From: Palsa-506 sp963836355
GTDB taxonomy: Bacteria > Actinomycetota > Actinomycetes > Streptosporangiales > Streptosporangiaceae
NCBI GenBank assembly: GCA_963836355.1
Contig: CAWIJO010000002.1
Location: forward strand, 620,001 to 684,000
Length of the DNA: 64,000 nt
Direction of reading: 5' to 3'
The notes beneath the pieces were generated by a model. That model did no database searches. It was not told where the DNA came from and saw only the letters and a program-made list of their open reading frames with translations. Numbering within the stretch: the stretch's first letter is position 1; the number at the start of each line of letters is the position of its first letter. Of this stretch, positions 24,137-33,522 are shown in pieces. The position numbers and the translations under genes are program-made.

Positions 24137-24770
24137 GACCTGAATCCTCGGCATCGTCAAGATCGTCCGGCAGGAACGGCGCGAGCTCCGGCAGCGCGTC
24201 AAGGCCGGGCAGGCCAAGGCGCTCCAGGAAATAGCTGGTCGTCCGGAACAGGACCGCGCCAGTTTCCGGATCCGTGCCCGCCTCCTCGACCAGCCCGCGG
24301 AGCACGAGCGTTCGCATCACGCCATCGCAGTTGACCCCGCGGACGGCGGATACCCGTGCCCTGCTCACCGGCTGACGGTAGGCAACCACCGAGAGCGTCT
24401 CAAGCGCGGCCTGGGTCAGCCTTATCTCCTGGCCGTCGCTGACGAACCGCTCGACGACCGGCGCGCACTCCTCCCGGGTGTAATAACGCCAGCCGCCGGC
24501 CACCTCGCGCAGGTCGAAACCCCGGTCCTCGGCCGAGTAGGACGCGGCCAGCTGGTTAAGCTCGGCGGCGATCTCCTCGCGGGGCAGCTCGAGCACCTGC
24601 GCGATGACTACCTCTGGTACCGGCTCATCAGCCACCAGCATGATCGCCTCCAGACTGCTACGCAGGCCAGGGCCCCCGTTGTGCGGGCGCGACGGCCGGC
24701 CGCCCGGCACAGCGACGGCCGGCCGGCCGTCGTCAGGATCGCGGGGGCGGGGGAAGGAACTGCCGTGCAT
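24117..24770 (-). CDS. scpB: Segregation and condensation protein B
   Basis: 217 residues of winged-helix ScpB: SLEAIMLVADEPVPEVVIAQ, then GGWRYYTREECAPVVERFV, and LTQAALETLSVVAYRQPVSR with the conserved VRGVNCDGVMRTL. It is part of the SMC-ScpAB condensin complex, with scpA just upstream (3 bp gap). N-terminal Pro-rich extension of about 30 residues. Confidence 0.93.
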   Translation of the reverse strand: MHGSSFPRPRDPDDGRPAVAVPGGRPSRPHNGGPGLRSSLEAIMLVADEPVPEVVIAQVLELPREEIAAELNQLAASYSAEDRGFDLREVAGGWRYYTREECAPVVERFVSDGQEIRLTQAALETLSVVAYRQPVSRARVSAVRGVNCDGVMRTLVLRGLVEEAGTDPETGAVLFRTTSYFLERLGLPGLDALPELAPFLPDDLDDAEDSGHAPAGP

Positions 24771-24772
24771 GG

Positions 24773-25603
24773 CTACCCGCCGCCTTCCGATTCGTCATCC
24801 GTGGCCGCCGCGTCGTCGCCGTTGGCAGTCCAGCTCACGTAGAGCTCGCCTAGCGGCGTGAGCTGGTCCAGGGAAACCCGGCCATCCCTGAAGAGATCCA
24901 GCACCGCCAGGAAGCGAGCCACGACCTCGTAAGTGCCATCGCAGTCCGAGCTGAGGCGGCGGAACGTGGCCCGGCGCAGCTCCCGCAGGCGCCCGGCGAG
25001 TATCTCAACCTGCTCCCGCACGCTCGTCCGCGGCATGTGCAGGTGCTCAGTCGAGACTACCGGCAGTTTCTTCGGGGCCAGCGTGCGGGCGGCGATCGCA
25101 GCGAACTCGACCGGGCCAAGGCCGAGCAGCACCTCCGGCGCCATCCCGGCGAAGCGCGGCTCCATCGGCACGCGCCGCGGGAACCTCCGGCCCTGCACCG
25201 CCATCCGGCCGGCCAGCACTGCCGCCACCTCTTTGTACGCCCGGTACTGCAGTAGCCGCGCGAACAGCAGGTCCCGCGCTTCCAGCAGGGCCAGGTCCTC
25301 CTCGTCGTCGACCTCGCCAGCCGGCAGCAGCCGGGCTGCCTTGAGATCCAGCAAGGTGGCGGCGACAACCAGGAAGTAGCTGGCCTGGTCCAGATCCCAG
25401 CCGTCGGCGAGCGCCCGGATGTGCGCGATGAACTCATCGGTGACGGTGGACAGCGCGATCTCGGTGATGTCCAGCTTGTGCTTGGAGATGAGGGCAAGCA
25501 GCAGGTCGAAGGGACCTTCGAATACGTCAAGGTGCACCTCGAAGCCGCCCCCGGCCGGATCCTGCGGGGCGCCGGTGGTTTCGCCGATCTCCATGGTGGT
25601 CAT
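24773..25603 (-). CDS. scpA: Segregation and condensation protein A
   Basis: About 276 residues from the ATG reading MTTMEIGETT (25603). Kleisin features: FEVHLDVFEGPFDLLLALIS, KLDITEIALSTVTDEFIAHI, and the winged-helix C-terminus LFRDGRVSLDQLTPLGELYV. It bridges the SMC dimer with ScpB. The gap to scpB is 2 bp; coding continues directly, one operon with the ParA-like gene upstream. Confidence 0.93.
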   Translation of the reverse strand: MTTMEIGETTGAPQDPAGGGFEVHLDVFEGPFDLLLALISKHKLDITEIALSTVTDEFIAHIRALADGWDLDQASYFLVVAATLLDLKAARLLPAGEVDDEEDLALLEARDLLFARLLQYRAYKEVAAVLAGRMAVQGRRFPRRVPMEPRFAGMAPEVLLGLGPVEFAAIAARTLAPKKLPVVSTEHLHMPRTSVREQVEILAGRLRELRRATFRRLSSDCDGTYEVVARFLAVLDLFRDGRVSLDQLTPLGELYVSWTANGDDAAATDDESEGGG

Positions 25604-25679
25604 TTCGTGCCCGTCGCAGCCTGACCGCGGCGGCGCGCGCCGCCTGAAGGACATGACGGTACCTCATGCCGGACAGCCC

Positions 25680-26006
25680 TCATGCCTCCTCGCGCAGGCG
25701 TCGCGCGACCAGGCTGCGGTCTCCCTCGGCGTCCAGGTCGGCCAGCAGCACCGCCAGCGCCTCACGCACGATCCGGCCGCGGTCCACCGCGATGCCGTAG
25801 GCACGCAGCGCCAGCCGGGCCCGTTCCAGGGCCAGCAGCTCGCCGCTGGAGAGGTAGACGGTGATCTTCTGCGAGTGCTGCTCCCGGCCGCTGGCCTGCC
25901 GCTCCGGGTCCGCAGCCGGGCTGCGGGCGGCGGGGCGGAGCAGTTCGGCGACTCCTGGCAGGCTTACCCGCCGTGACCGTGTGCCGCGGGGTCTGCCTGC
26001 TGCCAC
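25680..26006 (-). CDS. Small basic protein of the parA-scpA locus (possible ribbon-helix-helix)
   Basis: 108 residues. The C-terminal half KITVYLSSGELLALERARLA and REALAVLLADLD resembles a ribbon-helix-helix fold; the N-terminus is Arg/Pro-rich and unstructured. It overlaps the ParA gene end by 43 bp and precedes scpA, so it is translationally linked to chromosome-partition genes. A small unnamed protein occupies this place in many actinomycetes. Function is unknown; a DNA-binding accessory role is inference. Confidence 0.72.
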   Translation of the reverse strand: MAAGRPRGTRSRRVSLPGVAELLRPAARSPAADPERQASGREQHSQKITVYLSSGELLALERARLALRAYGIAVDRGRIVREALAVLLADLDAEGDRSLVARRLREEA

Positions 26007-26866
26007 CGTGCCAGCACCTCCTTGGCGAGCTCCCGGTAGGAGTTCGCCCCCGCGGACATGGAGTCAAAGCGGGTGATGGGCTCTCCCGCGACGGAGGCGT
26101 CAGGGAACCGCACGGTACGGTTGATCACCGTGTGATAGACCTTGTCACCGAATCCCTTCACGACGCCTGCCAGCACCTCGCGGGTGTGCAGCGTCCGCGA
26201 GTCGTACATCGTGGCCAGCAGCCCGTCCAGGGTCAGCTTCGGGCTCAGCCTGCTGGACACCTTGTCGATCGTCTCCATCAGCAGGGCCACCCCGCGGAGC
26301 GCGAAGTACTCGCACTCCAGCGGCACGATCACGCCGTCCGCGCAGGCCAGCGCGTTGACGGTGAGCAAGCCGAGGGAAGGCTGGCAGTCGATCATGATGA
26401 CGTCGTAGTCGGGGACGACCGGCTCTAGGACGCGGCCGAGCACGAACTCGCGGCCGACCTCATGCACGAGCTGCACCTCGGCGCCGGACAGGTCGATGTT
26501 GCTCGGCAGCAGGTCCATGCCATCGACATTTGTCTTGAACAGGACCTCGCGGGCGGTGACCCCGCGCTCCATCAGCAGGTTGTAGACGGTCGCGTCGAGC
26601 TCGTGCGGCTGGAAGCCGAGGCCGACCGAAAGCGCGCCCTGCGGGTCGAAGTCGACGAGCAGTACCCGGCGGCCCCGTTCGGCGAGCGCTGCACCAAGGC
26701 TGATGGTGGTGGTGGTCTTGCCCACCCCGCCCTTCTGGTTGCAGACGGCCACGACCCGGGCCGGTCCGTGCACGTGGAGCGGCGCTGGATCAGGAAACAC
26801 TGGTAGAGGCCGACCGGTGGGGCCAAGCGCGCCAGGCTTGTATTCCATCGCTCGGGACGCTGCCAC
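25964..26866 (-). CDS. ParA family ATPase
   Basis: 300 residues. Deviant Walker A CNQKGGVGKTTTTISLGAAL, Walker A' VLLVDFDPQGALSVGLG and Walker B VIMIDCQPSLG mark a ParA/Soj ATPase. N-terminal 30 residues are a non-conserved extension. Other chromosome-partition ParA genes lie near oriC; this one is fixed upstream of scpA-scpB in actinomycetes. Likely role is partition or positioning linked to condensin, but the cargo is unknown. Confidence 0.9.
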   Translation of the reverse strand: MAASRAMEYKPGALGPTGRPLPVFPDPAPLHVHGPARVVAVCNQKGGVGKTTTTISLGAALAERGRRVLLVDFDPQGALSVGLGFQPHELDATVYNLLMERGVTAREVLFKTNVDGMDLLPSNIDLSGAEVQLVHEVGREFVLGRVLEPVVPDYDVIMIDCQPSLGLLTVNALACADGVIVPLECEYFALRGVALLMETIDKVSSRLSPKLTLDGLLATMYDSRTLHTREVLAGVVKGFGDKVYHTVINRTVRFPDASVAGEPITRFDSMSAGANSYRELAKEVLARWQQADPAAHGHGG

Positions 26867-27000
26867 AGCTGCTGCACCTCCCCGACAGCCGCACGCAATG
26901 CGGCCAATGCCCGGACTCTAGGGCTTCCTCGCCGGTCGCGGCAAGCCGACTCACCGTTTGCGGTGAAATGGGCTGACGGCCCTGATCAGCCCGTTAGCCC

Positions 27001-27048
27001 GCGCACCCCCGGGCACTCGGCTGGTCAGCCGAGTGCCCGGGGGTGCGC
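27001..27048. terminator. 22-bp perfect hairpin at the end of xerD
   Basis: Bases 27001-27022 are exactly complementary to 27027-27048 with a 4-base loop. The xerD stop codon (27025-27027) lies in the loop and the last codons lie in the arm. It faces the ParA gene 135 bp further along and probably terminates xerD transcription. No U-run. Confidence 0.85.
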
Positions 27049-28069
27049 GGCGGCGTAGACCTCGCGCAGCTTGTCGACTGTGACCAAGGTATATATCTGC
27101 GTGGTCGTGACCGAGGCGTGCCCGAGCAATTCCTGGACGACCCGGACATCGGCGCCGCCGTCTAGCAGGTGCGTGGCGAACGAGTGCCGCAGCGTGTGCG
27201 GCGACGCCTCGGCCAGGCCGGCCCGGCCGGCCGCGGCGCGCAGTGCCGCCCACGCGCCCTGCCGGGTCAGCCTGCCACCGCGGGCATTCAGGAAGACGGC
27301 GTGGCTGGCCGGGGCCCGGCGGGCCGCCGCCGCGAAGGCCGGCCTGGCCCGGACCAGGTAGGCCGCCAGCGCGGTCCTGGCGTAGCTGCCGACCGGGACG
27401 ACCCGCGGCCGGCCGCCCTTTCCGGCCAGCCGGACCGCCGCGGGCACCAGCGGGACTGCGGCCGGGGCCAGCGCGACCGCGGCCGACCCGGGCGCTGCGC
27501 CGGCCGGGCCGGGCAGCTCCCCGCCCGGCCCCGGGCTGGCGGCCGGCGCTGGCCGGGCCGGCCTCAGCGGCCAGTTCCAGGTCATCGACGTCCAGGCCGA
27601 CGGCTTCTGAGATCCGGGCCCCGGTGCCGTATAGCAGCTCGAGCAGGGCGCGGTCCCGGAGCGGCGCCGGGCCGTCGCCCGCGCCGGCCGCGTCCAGCAG
27701 CCGCTCGACGTCCGCGACCGAGATAGCCTTCGGCAGCCGGCGCGGAGGCACCGGCGGGCGGACCGGACGGGCCGGGTCGGCGGCCGCGAGCCCTTCGGCC
27801 ACGGCGAACGCGTGCAGCCCGCGGACCGCCACTACCGCGCGCCCGGCCGAGCTCGCGGCTAGCGGCTGGTGATCGGCGTCACCCGCGCGCAGCCCGGCCA
27901 GGAACGCCGCCACGTCCTGCGTTGTCACCGCGCCGATCTCGGTCGTGCCGCCGGCCGCCAGCGCTGCCGCGTACCGCTCCAGATCCCGGCGGTAGGCCTC
28001 CAGGGTGTGCGCGGCCAGGCCCCGCTCGACCATCAGGTGGTCGAGATACCGGCGGATCGCGCCGGCCAA
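27025..28069 (-). pseudogene. xerD: Site-specific tyrosine recombinase XerD, frameshifted in a linker
   Basis: The N-terminal domain (AIRRYLDHLMVERGLAAHTL, from a TTG at about 28069) and the first catalytic Arg (GTGARISEAVGLDVDDLEL) are in one frame, while GKGGRPRVVPVG, HTLRHSFATHLLDG and ELLGHASVTTTQIYT, with the HxxR, His and nucleophile Tyr, are in another (27025-27585). The frames must switch in the Pro/Ala-rich linker between about 27400 and 27590, which is longer than in other XerD proteins. XerC/XerD resolve chromosome dimers at dif. As the rest of the protein is intact, a sequencing indel in the GC-rich linker is plausible. Confidence 0.85.
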
Positions 28070-28074
28070 GCTAG

Positions 28075-29190
28075 TCAGCTGAGCACCTCGCCGACTGGCT
28101 CCGACGGCAGGTCGTGCGCGTCGGCGACCGGCGGGCAGGTTAGCGCGCCCGCATGGGTGTTCAGCCCCAGCGCGAAAGCCGGGTCGGCGGCCAGCGCGGC
28201 CCGCCAGCCCTGGTTCGCGATCTCGACCACGTACGGCAGCGTCACGTTCGTGAGCGCATAGGTGGAAGTATGCGGCACTGCCCCAGGCATATTCGCCACG
28301 CAGTAGAACACCGAGTCGTGCACCCGGTACGTCGGCTCCGCGTGCGTCGTCGGGTGCGAGTCCTCGAAGCAGCCGCCCTGGTCGATAGAGATATCGACGA
28401 GCACGGATCCCCACTTCATCCGGCCGACGAGTTCGTTCGAGATAAGCTTCGGCGCCTTGGCGCCCGGCACCAGCACCGCGCCGATGACCAGGTCGGCGTC
28501 GATTACTGCGCGCTCGATCTCGTAGGCGTTCGAGGCCACGGTCTGGCAGTGTCCCTGGTAGATCGCATCGGCCTGGCGCAGCCTGGCGACGTTCTTGTCC
28601 ACGAGCAGTACCTCGGCCTGCATGCCGAGCGCGATCGCGGCGGCGCTCATGCCGGAGACGCCGGCTCCGAGCACCACGACCTTGGCCGCGTAGACGCCGG
28701 AGACGCCGCCCATCAGCACGCCGCGGCCGCCGCCGTCGCGCTGCAGGTGATGCGCGCCGCACTGGGGCGCCATCCGGCCGGCCACCTCGGACATCGGGGC
28801 AAGCAGCGGCAGCGAGCCGTCGGGCAGCTGGACGGTCTCGTAGGCGATCGCGGTAATCCCGGCATTGAGCAGCGCATCGGTGCAGGGCCGGGAGGCGGCG
28901 AGGTGCAGGTAGGTGAACAGCACCTGGCCCTTGCGCATCCGGTGGTATTCCTCGGCGACCGGCTCCTTCACCTTGAGGATCAGGTCACCGGCCTGCCACA
29001 CGTCATCCGCGGCCGGCAGGATCCGCGCGCCGGCGGCGGCGAAGTCCTGATCCGGGATGGCCGAGCCCGTGCCCGCGCCTTGCTCGAGATAGACCTGATG
29101 CCCGCTGCGGACCAGCTCGTGCACGCCGGCCGGCGTGATCGCGACCCGGTACTCGTGATTCTTGACCTCTTTCGGAACGCCGACCTTCAT
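28075..29190 (-). CDS. ald: Alanine dehydrogenase
   Basis: 371 residues from the ATG at 29190, giving the family start MKVGVPKEVKNHEYRVAITP. Active-site Lys/His are in LILKVKEP and TYLHLAA; the Rossmann motif is VVLGAGVSGMSAAAIALGMQ, and SIDQGGCFEDSHPTTH is the conserved loop. It reversibly deaminates alanine to pyruvate and ammonia with NAD. The stop lies 5 bp before the probable xerD start, so these are closely spaced on one strand. Confidence 0.95.
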   Translation of the reverse strand: MKVGVPKEVKNHEYRVAITPAGVHELVRSGHQVYLEQGAGTGSAIPDQDFAAAGARILPAADDVWQAGDLILKVKEPVAEEYHRMRKGQVLFTYLHLAASRPCTDALLNAGITAIAYETVQLPDGSLPLLAPMSEVAGRMAPQCGAHHLQRDGGGRGVLMGGVSGVYAAKVVVLGAGVSGMSAAAIALGMQAEVLLVDKNVARLRQADAIYQGHCQTVASNAYEIERAVIDADLVIGAVLVPGAKAPKLISNELVGRMKWGSVLVDISIDQGGCFEDSHPTTHAEPTYRVHDSVFYCVANMPGAVPHTSTYALTNVTLPYVVEIANQGWRAALAADPAFALGLNTHAGALTCPPVADAHDLPSEPVGEVLS

Positions 29191-29272
29191 GGCTTCCATT
29201 TCCTTTCCCGCGCAGGGCTGCCCGGCCTCCTTGCCGGGCGAGTCCCCTCCGAGCACATATCGCGACCGCCAG

Positions 29273-29905
29273 TCAGCACTCTGGCGTGTCCGCGCGCCGA
29301 AGCGACGCGAACCCGTCCCCGCGGGCGGCATACGCGGACAAGATACCCACCGCGGCCACTCCGTTATGCAGATCACCCGCCAGAACCGCGGCCAATGCCT
29401 GCCGGAGCGGCACCCAGGCCACGACCAGGTGCGCCTCCTCGTGCTGCCGCAGGTAGTCTCGCTGCTGCTCAGGCACCCGGGTAATGCCCCTGGCGAGGAA
29501 GATGCGGAGCCGTTCCGTGCTGAACCCGGGTGAGGTGAGGACATCGGCCAGCACCAGCCAGTCCGCCGCGCGGTGGCCGGTCTCCTCAAGCAGCTCACGC
29601 TCGGCCGTCTGCTGCAGCGGCTCCCCCGGCACGTCCCGCAGGCCGGCCGGGATTTCCCAGAGCAGCGCGCCGACCGGGTGCCGGTACTGCCGGATCAACA
29701 GGATCTGGCTGGAGTCATCCATGGCCAGGATCGCCACCGCGCCCGGGTGCTCAACCACCTCCCGCTCGGCGACCTCGCCGCCCGGCATCCGCACGGCGTC
29801 CGTGCGCACCCGGACCAGGGCGCCGCTGGCGATCTCGGCTGACGAGACCACCGGCCAGCGCTCGGGGACATCACGGATTTCCGCCGTGCTGGCAGCGTTG
29901 CTCAC
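29273..29905 (-). CDS. nudF: NUDIX hydrolase, ADP-ribose pyrophosphatase-like
   Basis: 210 residues from the GTG at 29905 (GGAG upstream). The Nudix box reads GLRDVPGEPLQQTAERELLEE then TG, giving the metal-binding REXXEExG. QILLIRQYRHPVGALLWEIP is the typical ADP-ribose diphosphatase stretch before the box. It hydrolyses ADP-ribose in the cytosol. Follows pyrG by 71 bp on the same strand. Confidence 0.85.
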   Translation of the reverse strand: MSNAASTAEIRDVPERWPVVSSAEIASGALVRVRTDAVRMPGGEVAEREVVEHPGAVAILAMDDSSQILLIRQYRHPVGALLWEIPAGLRDVPGEPLQQTAERELLEETGHRAADWLVLADVLTSPGFSTERLRIFLARGITRVPEQQRDYLRQHEEAHLVVAWVPLRQALAAVLAGDLHNGVAAVGILSAYAARGDGFASLRRADTPEC

Positions 29906-29976
29906 GTCCGGCGCTCCTGCCTCATGGAACTCGATCCGTTCTTCCGTCCGCCCGTGCCTATCGTGCCCCGGCGGCG

Positions 29977-31677
29977 CTATGCGCTCGCTGCCGCCCGGCG
30001 GCCAGCCGGGCCGGTCGCGGACACCAGCCGAGAGCGCACCAGCGCCGCGGCCACCAGCCCGCTGAACAGCGGGTGCGGCCGGGTCGGCCGGGACAGGAAC
30101 TCGGGATGTGCCTGAGTGGCCACGAAATACGGGTGCACGCCGCGCGGCAGCTCGATGAACTCCACCAGCCGCCCGTCCGGCGACACCCCGGAGCAGCACA
30201 GCCCGGCCTGCTCCAGGATCTCCCGGTACAAATTGTTGACTTCGTACCGGTGCCGGTGCCGCTCCTGCACCAGGTCGGTGCCGTAAAGCTCGCGCACCAG
30301 GCTGCCCTCGGCCAGCAGCGCCGGGTAGAGGCCGAGCCGCATTGTGCCGCCCATGTCCCGCTCCCCCGCCACGACATCTTCCTGGCCTGCCATTGTCGCG
30401 ATGACCGGAAACGGTGTCTCCGGATCGAACTCCGCGCTGTTAGCCCCGTCTAGCCCGGCCAGATCCCGGCCCACCTCGATGGCCATGCACTGCAGGCCAA
30501 GGCAGAGCCCGAGCAACGGAATCCCGTGCGTCCTGGCATGCCGTACTGCCCCGATCTTTCCCTCGATGCCGCGCACCCCGAACCCGCCGGGAACCAGCAC
30601 CCCGTCTGCCCCGTCGAGCTGGCGGGCTGCCCCCTCGGCGGTCTGGCAGTCGTCGCTGGTCACCCACCGGATGTTCACCCGCGCATCGTTGGCGAATCCG
30701 CCCGCGCGCAGCGCCTCGGCCGGGGATAGATACGCGTCCGGCAGGTCCACGTACTTGCCGACCAGCGCGATCGTGACCGACCTGGCCGGCCGGTGCACCC
30801 GCCGCAGCAGGTCATCCCAGTCGCTCCAGTCCACGTCCCGGAACGGCAGCCCGAGCCGGCGCACGACGTACGCGTCCAGCCCTTCGGAATGCAGGACCTT
30901 CGGGATGTCGTAGATCGACGCGGCGTCGGCGGCGGACACCACCGCCTCTTCGTCCACGTCGCACATCATGCTGATCTTGCGCTTCAGGCCGCCGCTGATC
31001 GGCCGGTCGCTGCGGCACACGATCGCATCGGGCTGGATGCCGATGCTGCGCAGCGCGACCACCGAGTGCTGGGTCGGCTTGGTCTTCAGCTCGCCGGATG
31101 GCCCGATGTACGGCAGCAGCGAAACGTGCAGGAAGAAGCACCGGTCCCGGCCGATCTCGTGCCGGATCTGCCGGATCGCCTCCAGGAACGGCTGCGACTC
31201 GATGTCGCCGACCGTCCCGCCGACCTCGGTGATCACCACGTCCACCTCGGGCCCGCCCATCTGGATGATGCGCGCCTTGATCTCGTTCGTGATGTGCGGG
31301 ATCACCTGGACGGTGTCACCCAGGTAGTCGCCGCGCCGTTCCTTGGCGATCACATGAGAGTAGATCTGCCCGGTGGTGACGTTCGCTGAGCCCTGCAGCT
31401 GGATATCGAGGAAACGCTCGTAGTGCCCGACGTCCAGGTCGGTCTCGGTGCCGTCGTCGGTGACGAACACCTCGCCGTGCTGGAACGGGTTCATGGTGCC
31501 GGGATCGACGTTGAGATACGGGTCAAGCTTCTGCATGTTGACGCGGAGCCCGCGCAGCTTGAGCAGGCGCCCGAGGCTCGAGGCGGTCAGGCCCTTGCCG
31601 AGGCTAGACGCCACGCCGCCGGTGACGAAGAGATGTCTGGTCGAAACTGGCCGTGATGCGTACGATGCCGCAGCCAA
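29977..31677 (-). CDS. pyrG: CTP synthase
   Basis: 566 residues. The amidoligase domain starts VTGGVASSLGKGLTASSLGR and includes LDPYLNVDPGTMNPFQHGEV; the glutaminase domain has GIPLLGLCLGLQCMAIE (catalytic Cys) and HPEFLSRPTRPHP (His). It makes CTP from UTP and glutamine and is regulated by GTP. Length is normal. It is the first gene on the strand after a 199-bp intergenic gap, followed by nudF. Confidence 0.96.
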   Translation of the reverse strand: MAAASYASRPVSTRHLFVTGGVASSLGKGLTASSLGRLLKLRGLRVNMQKLDPYLNVDPGTMNPFQHGEVFVTDDGTETDLDVGHYERFLDIQLQGSANVTTGQIYSHVIAKERRGDYLGDTVQVIPHITNEIKARIIQMGGPEVDVVITEVGGTVGDIESQPFLEAIRQIRHEIGRDRCFFLHVSLLPYIGPSGELKTKPTQHSVVALRSIGIQPDAIVCRSDRPISGGLKRKISMMCDVDEEAVVSAADAASIYDIPKVLHSEGLDAYVVRRLGLPFRDVDWSDWDDLLRRVHRPARSVTIALVGKYVDLPDAYLSPAEALRAGGFANDARVNIRWVTSDDCQTAEGAARQLDGADGVLVPGGFGVRGIEGKIGAVRHARTHGIPLLGLCLGLQCMAIEVGRDLAGLDGANSAEFDPETPFPVIATMAGQEDVVAGERDMGGTMRLGLYPALLAEGSLVRELYGTDLVQERHRHRYEVNNLYREILEQAGLCCSGVSPDGRLVEFIELPRGVHPYFVATQAHPEFLSRPTRPHPLFSGLVAAALVRSRLVSATGPAGRRAAASA

Positions 31678-31876
31678 ATAACGCTCCCGTGGTCGTTACG
31701 ATGCGTGAATTCCGCAGGTCCACGGACCCTCAGAATATCAGCAAGCCACTGGCCAGGGCGTGGTTCGACACGACGGCCGCCACGCTAGCGCGGACACATA
31801 CGGATGAACACCGCATTACATGACATTGGCCGGCCTGCGCCGCCCGGTTCGCGGTAGCCATTCTCGCGGAGCCGGG

Positions 31877-32818
31877 TCAGCAGGCCGTGGAAGTGCTGGG
31901 ATCCCGCCCGGCCGCCCGCACCTGCGCCGAAGCCGACGCCGACGCCGACGCGGCCTGCTGCTCCTCGGTCGCCTCGCCGAACCTGGCCAGCGCCACCGCG
32001 CAGATCACGGCCAGGCCGAAACCGAGTGCGGCGATGCCGGTGAGGCCGCGGCGGGTGCTGTCACCGAGGAAGATGACCCCGACGATGGCCGGCGGTGTCG
32101 TCTCGGCGAGCACGACCGCCGCGGTTGCGACGGTCACGCTGCCGCCCTCCAGGGCGGCCGTGTAGAGCATGAATGACACGATCCCGGCCGCCGCGAGCGC
32201 ATAGCTGGCCGGCGAGCGGATGAGCTGCTGGGGCGAGAATCCGGGCAGGATCCTGGCGGCTACCGCTAGTACGGCGTAGCCGAGCCCGGCAACCGCGCCA
32301 AGCACCGGCGTCCTGGCCGGATTGGGCAGCCGGGCCGCCGCCAGGCCCACCAGCGCGATGCCGGCCACCGTCACGATCAGCGCCATCTGGAAGGCCGGGC
32401 CGGGCTGTACCGCGCCCTCGGAGCCCGCCGAGGAGCCGAGCAGGCTGACGCCGGTCACCACGCCGGCGACTGCCAGCCACTCCCGCCAGGTGAGCAGGAT
32501 ATGCATCAGCCAGGCGGCAAAGACGGCGGTCACGGCGAGATTGGCCGCGATCATTGCCTGCACAGCGAATAGCGGCAGCCGGCGCAGCGCGACCAGCTGG
32601 GCCAGGAAGCCGATCAGGTCAATGCCGAGGCTGACGATGAAGCGCCACTGGTGCAGCATCCGTACTACGAGGCCGGGGTCGACCCCCCCGTTCAGGCCGC
32701 CCCCGGCGACGGCATGCGCGGGCCGCAGGCTCGCCGCGCGGACCGCCATCGCCTGCATGACCGCGGCGATTCCGTAGCACAATGCCGCCACCATGGCAGC
32801 TACGAGGCTCGCCAGCAT
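31877..32818 (-). CDS. DMT-superfamily-like integral membrane protein
   Basis: About 313 residues from an ATG at 32818. Roughly nine to ten hydrophobic helices alternate with short loops (AALCYGIAAVMQAMAVRAAS, FIVSLGIDLIGFLAQLV, LGYAVLAVAARILP, TAAVVLAETTPPAIVGVIFL). The pattern fits the DMT/EamA transporter group. C-terminal tail is Ser/Ala-rich (ASASASASA), cytosolic. Substrate is unknown. It precedes pyrG on the same strand by 199 bp. Start choice omits a 15-residue polar extension. Confidence 0.7.
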   Translation of the reverse strand: MLASLVAAMVAALCYGIAAVMQAMAVRAASLRPAHAVAGGGLNGGVDPGLVVRMLHQWRFIVSLGIDLIGFLAQLVALRRLPLFAVQAMIAANLAVTAVFAAWLMHILLTWREWLAVAGVVTGVSLLGSSAGSEGAVQPGPAFQMALIVTVAGIALVGLAAARLPNPARTPVLGAVAGLGYAVLAVAARILPGFSPQQLIRSPASYALAAAGIVSFMLYTAALEGGSVTVATAAVVLAETTPPAIVGVIFLGDSTRRGLTGIAALGFGLAVICAVALARFGEATEEQQAASASASASAQVRAAGRDPSTSTAC

Positions 32819-32874
32819 ACCTACGACACTACGCCGCGGTAATGCCGCGCAGGCCCGCGACACCCGGAGACGGG

Positions 32875-33522
32875 TTACCTTAAGTCACTATCGCGGCGAC
32901 TCAGTAACTTTATGTGACAGACAAGCAACTCGGCCAGTACCTCCCGCGCCTGCCCTGGGCTGGTGAAACGCACGGTTTGCAAGCCGGCCGCCGCGGCTGC
33001 CGCAGGGTCGCCTGCCCGGTCATCGACGAAAATCACGTCCGGCGCCGCCGCGCCTAGCCGGTCAAGGGCGGCAGCGAGGAAGGCCACGTCCAGTTTGGAC
33101 ATTTTCAGCTCACAGCTGAAAAACAGCTGCTCGAAATGCCGGGTGGCCGGCAGTTCAGCCAGCGCCACCGCGATCCCCGCGGGCACATCGGCCAGCACCG
33201 CCAGCCGGTGCCCGGCCGCCGCCAGTTCCTCGATCAGCTCAATCGTCCCGGCCTGCAGGTGCAGCCACGAATCGGTATCCAGCCGGACAAGCGCAGCGAT
33301 CTCGGCGCCGGTGTACGACTGGCCACGGCCGGCTAGCCGGCCCACCTGCTGCCAGTAAGCTGGGGCATCGAGTTCGGCCAGGTCGTAGGCGGGACGCAGC
33401 TGCCAGTAGGCATCCTCGATGCGCCGGACAGCGACGCCGGCCGCGCCCGCCATCGTCGCCATATCCTGCTCCGACGGCCCGCCGGAGATCACGCCGCGAT
33501 AGCCGAACAACACCAAGGTCAT
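32875..33522 (-). CDS. HAD-like hydrolase without the catalytic nucleophile
   Basis: 215 residues matching the HAD subfamily IA fold: motif IV VIFVDDRAGDPAAA and KLDVAFLAAALDRLG (Lys site) are kept, but the N-terminal motif, normally FDxDGT or FDxGGV, reads LVLFGYRGVISGG with Gly in place of the nucleophilic Asp. Motif II is LAVLADVP, where Ser is usual. It is thus probably not a phosphatase in this form. Upstream of the DMT-like gene on the same strand. No mutational frame break is seen, so it looks like a stable pseudoenzyme. Confidence 0.75.
   Translation of the reverse strand: MTLVLFGYRGVISGGPSEQDMATMAGAAGVAVRRIEDAYWQLRPAYDLAELDAPAYWQQVGRLAGRGQSYTGAEIAALVRLDTDSWLHLQAGTIELIEELAAAGHRLAVLADVPAGIAVALAELPATRHFEQLFFSCELKMSKLDVAFLAAALDRLGAAAPDVIFVDDRAGDPAAAAAAGLQTVRFTSPGQAREVLAELLVCHIKLLSRRDSDLR

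Noticed and set aside
26951..27584. Continuous 603-codon frame through xerD and beyond
   Set aside because: After the linker it reads Arg/Gly-rich shadow; the real catalytic end is in another frame.
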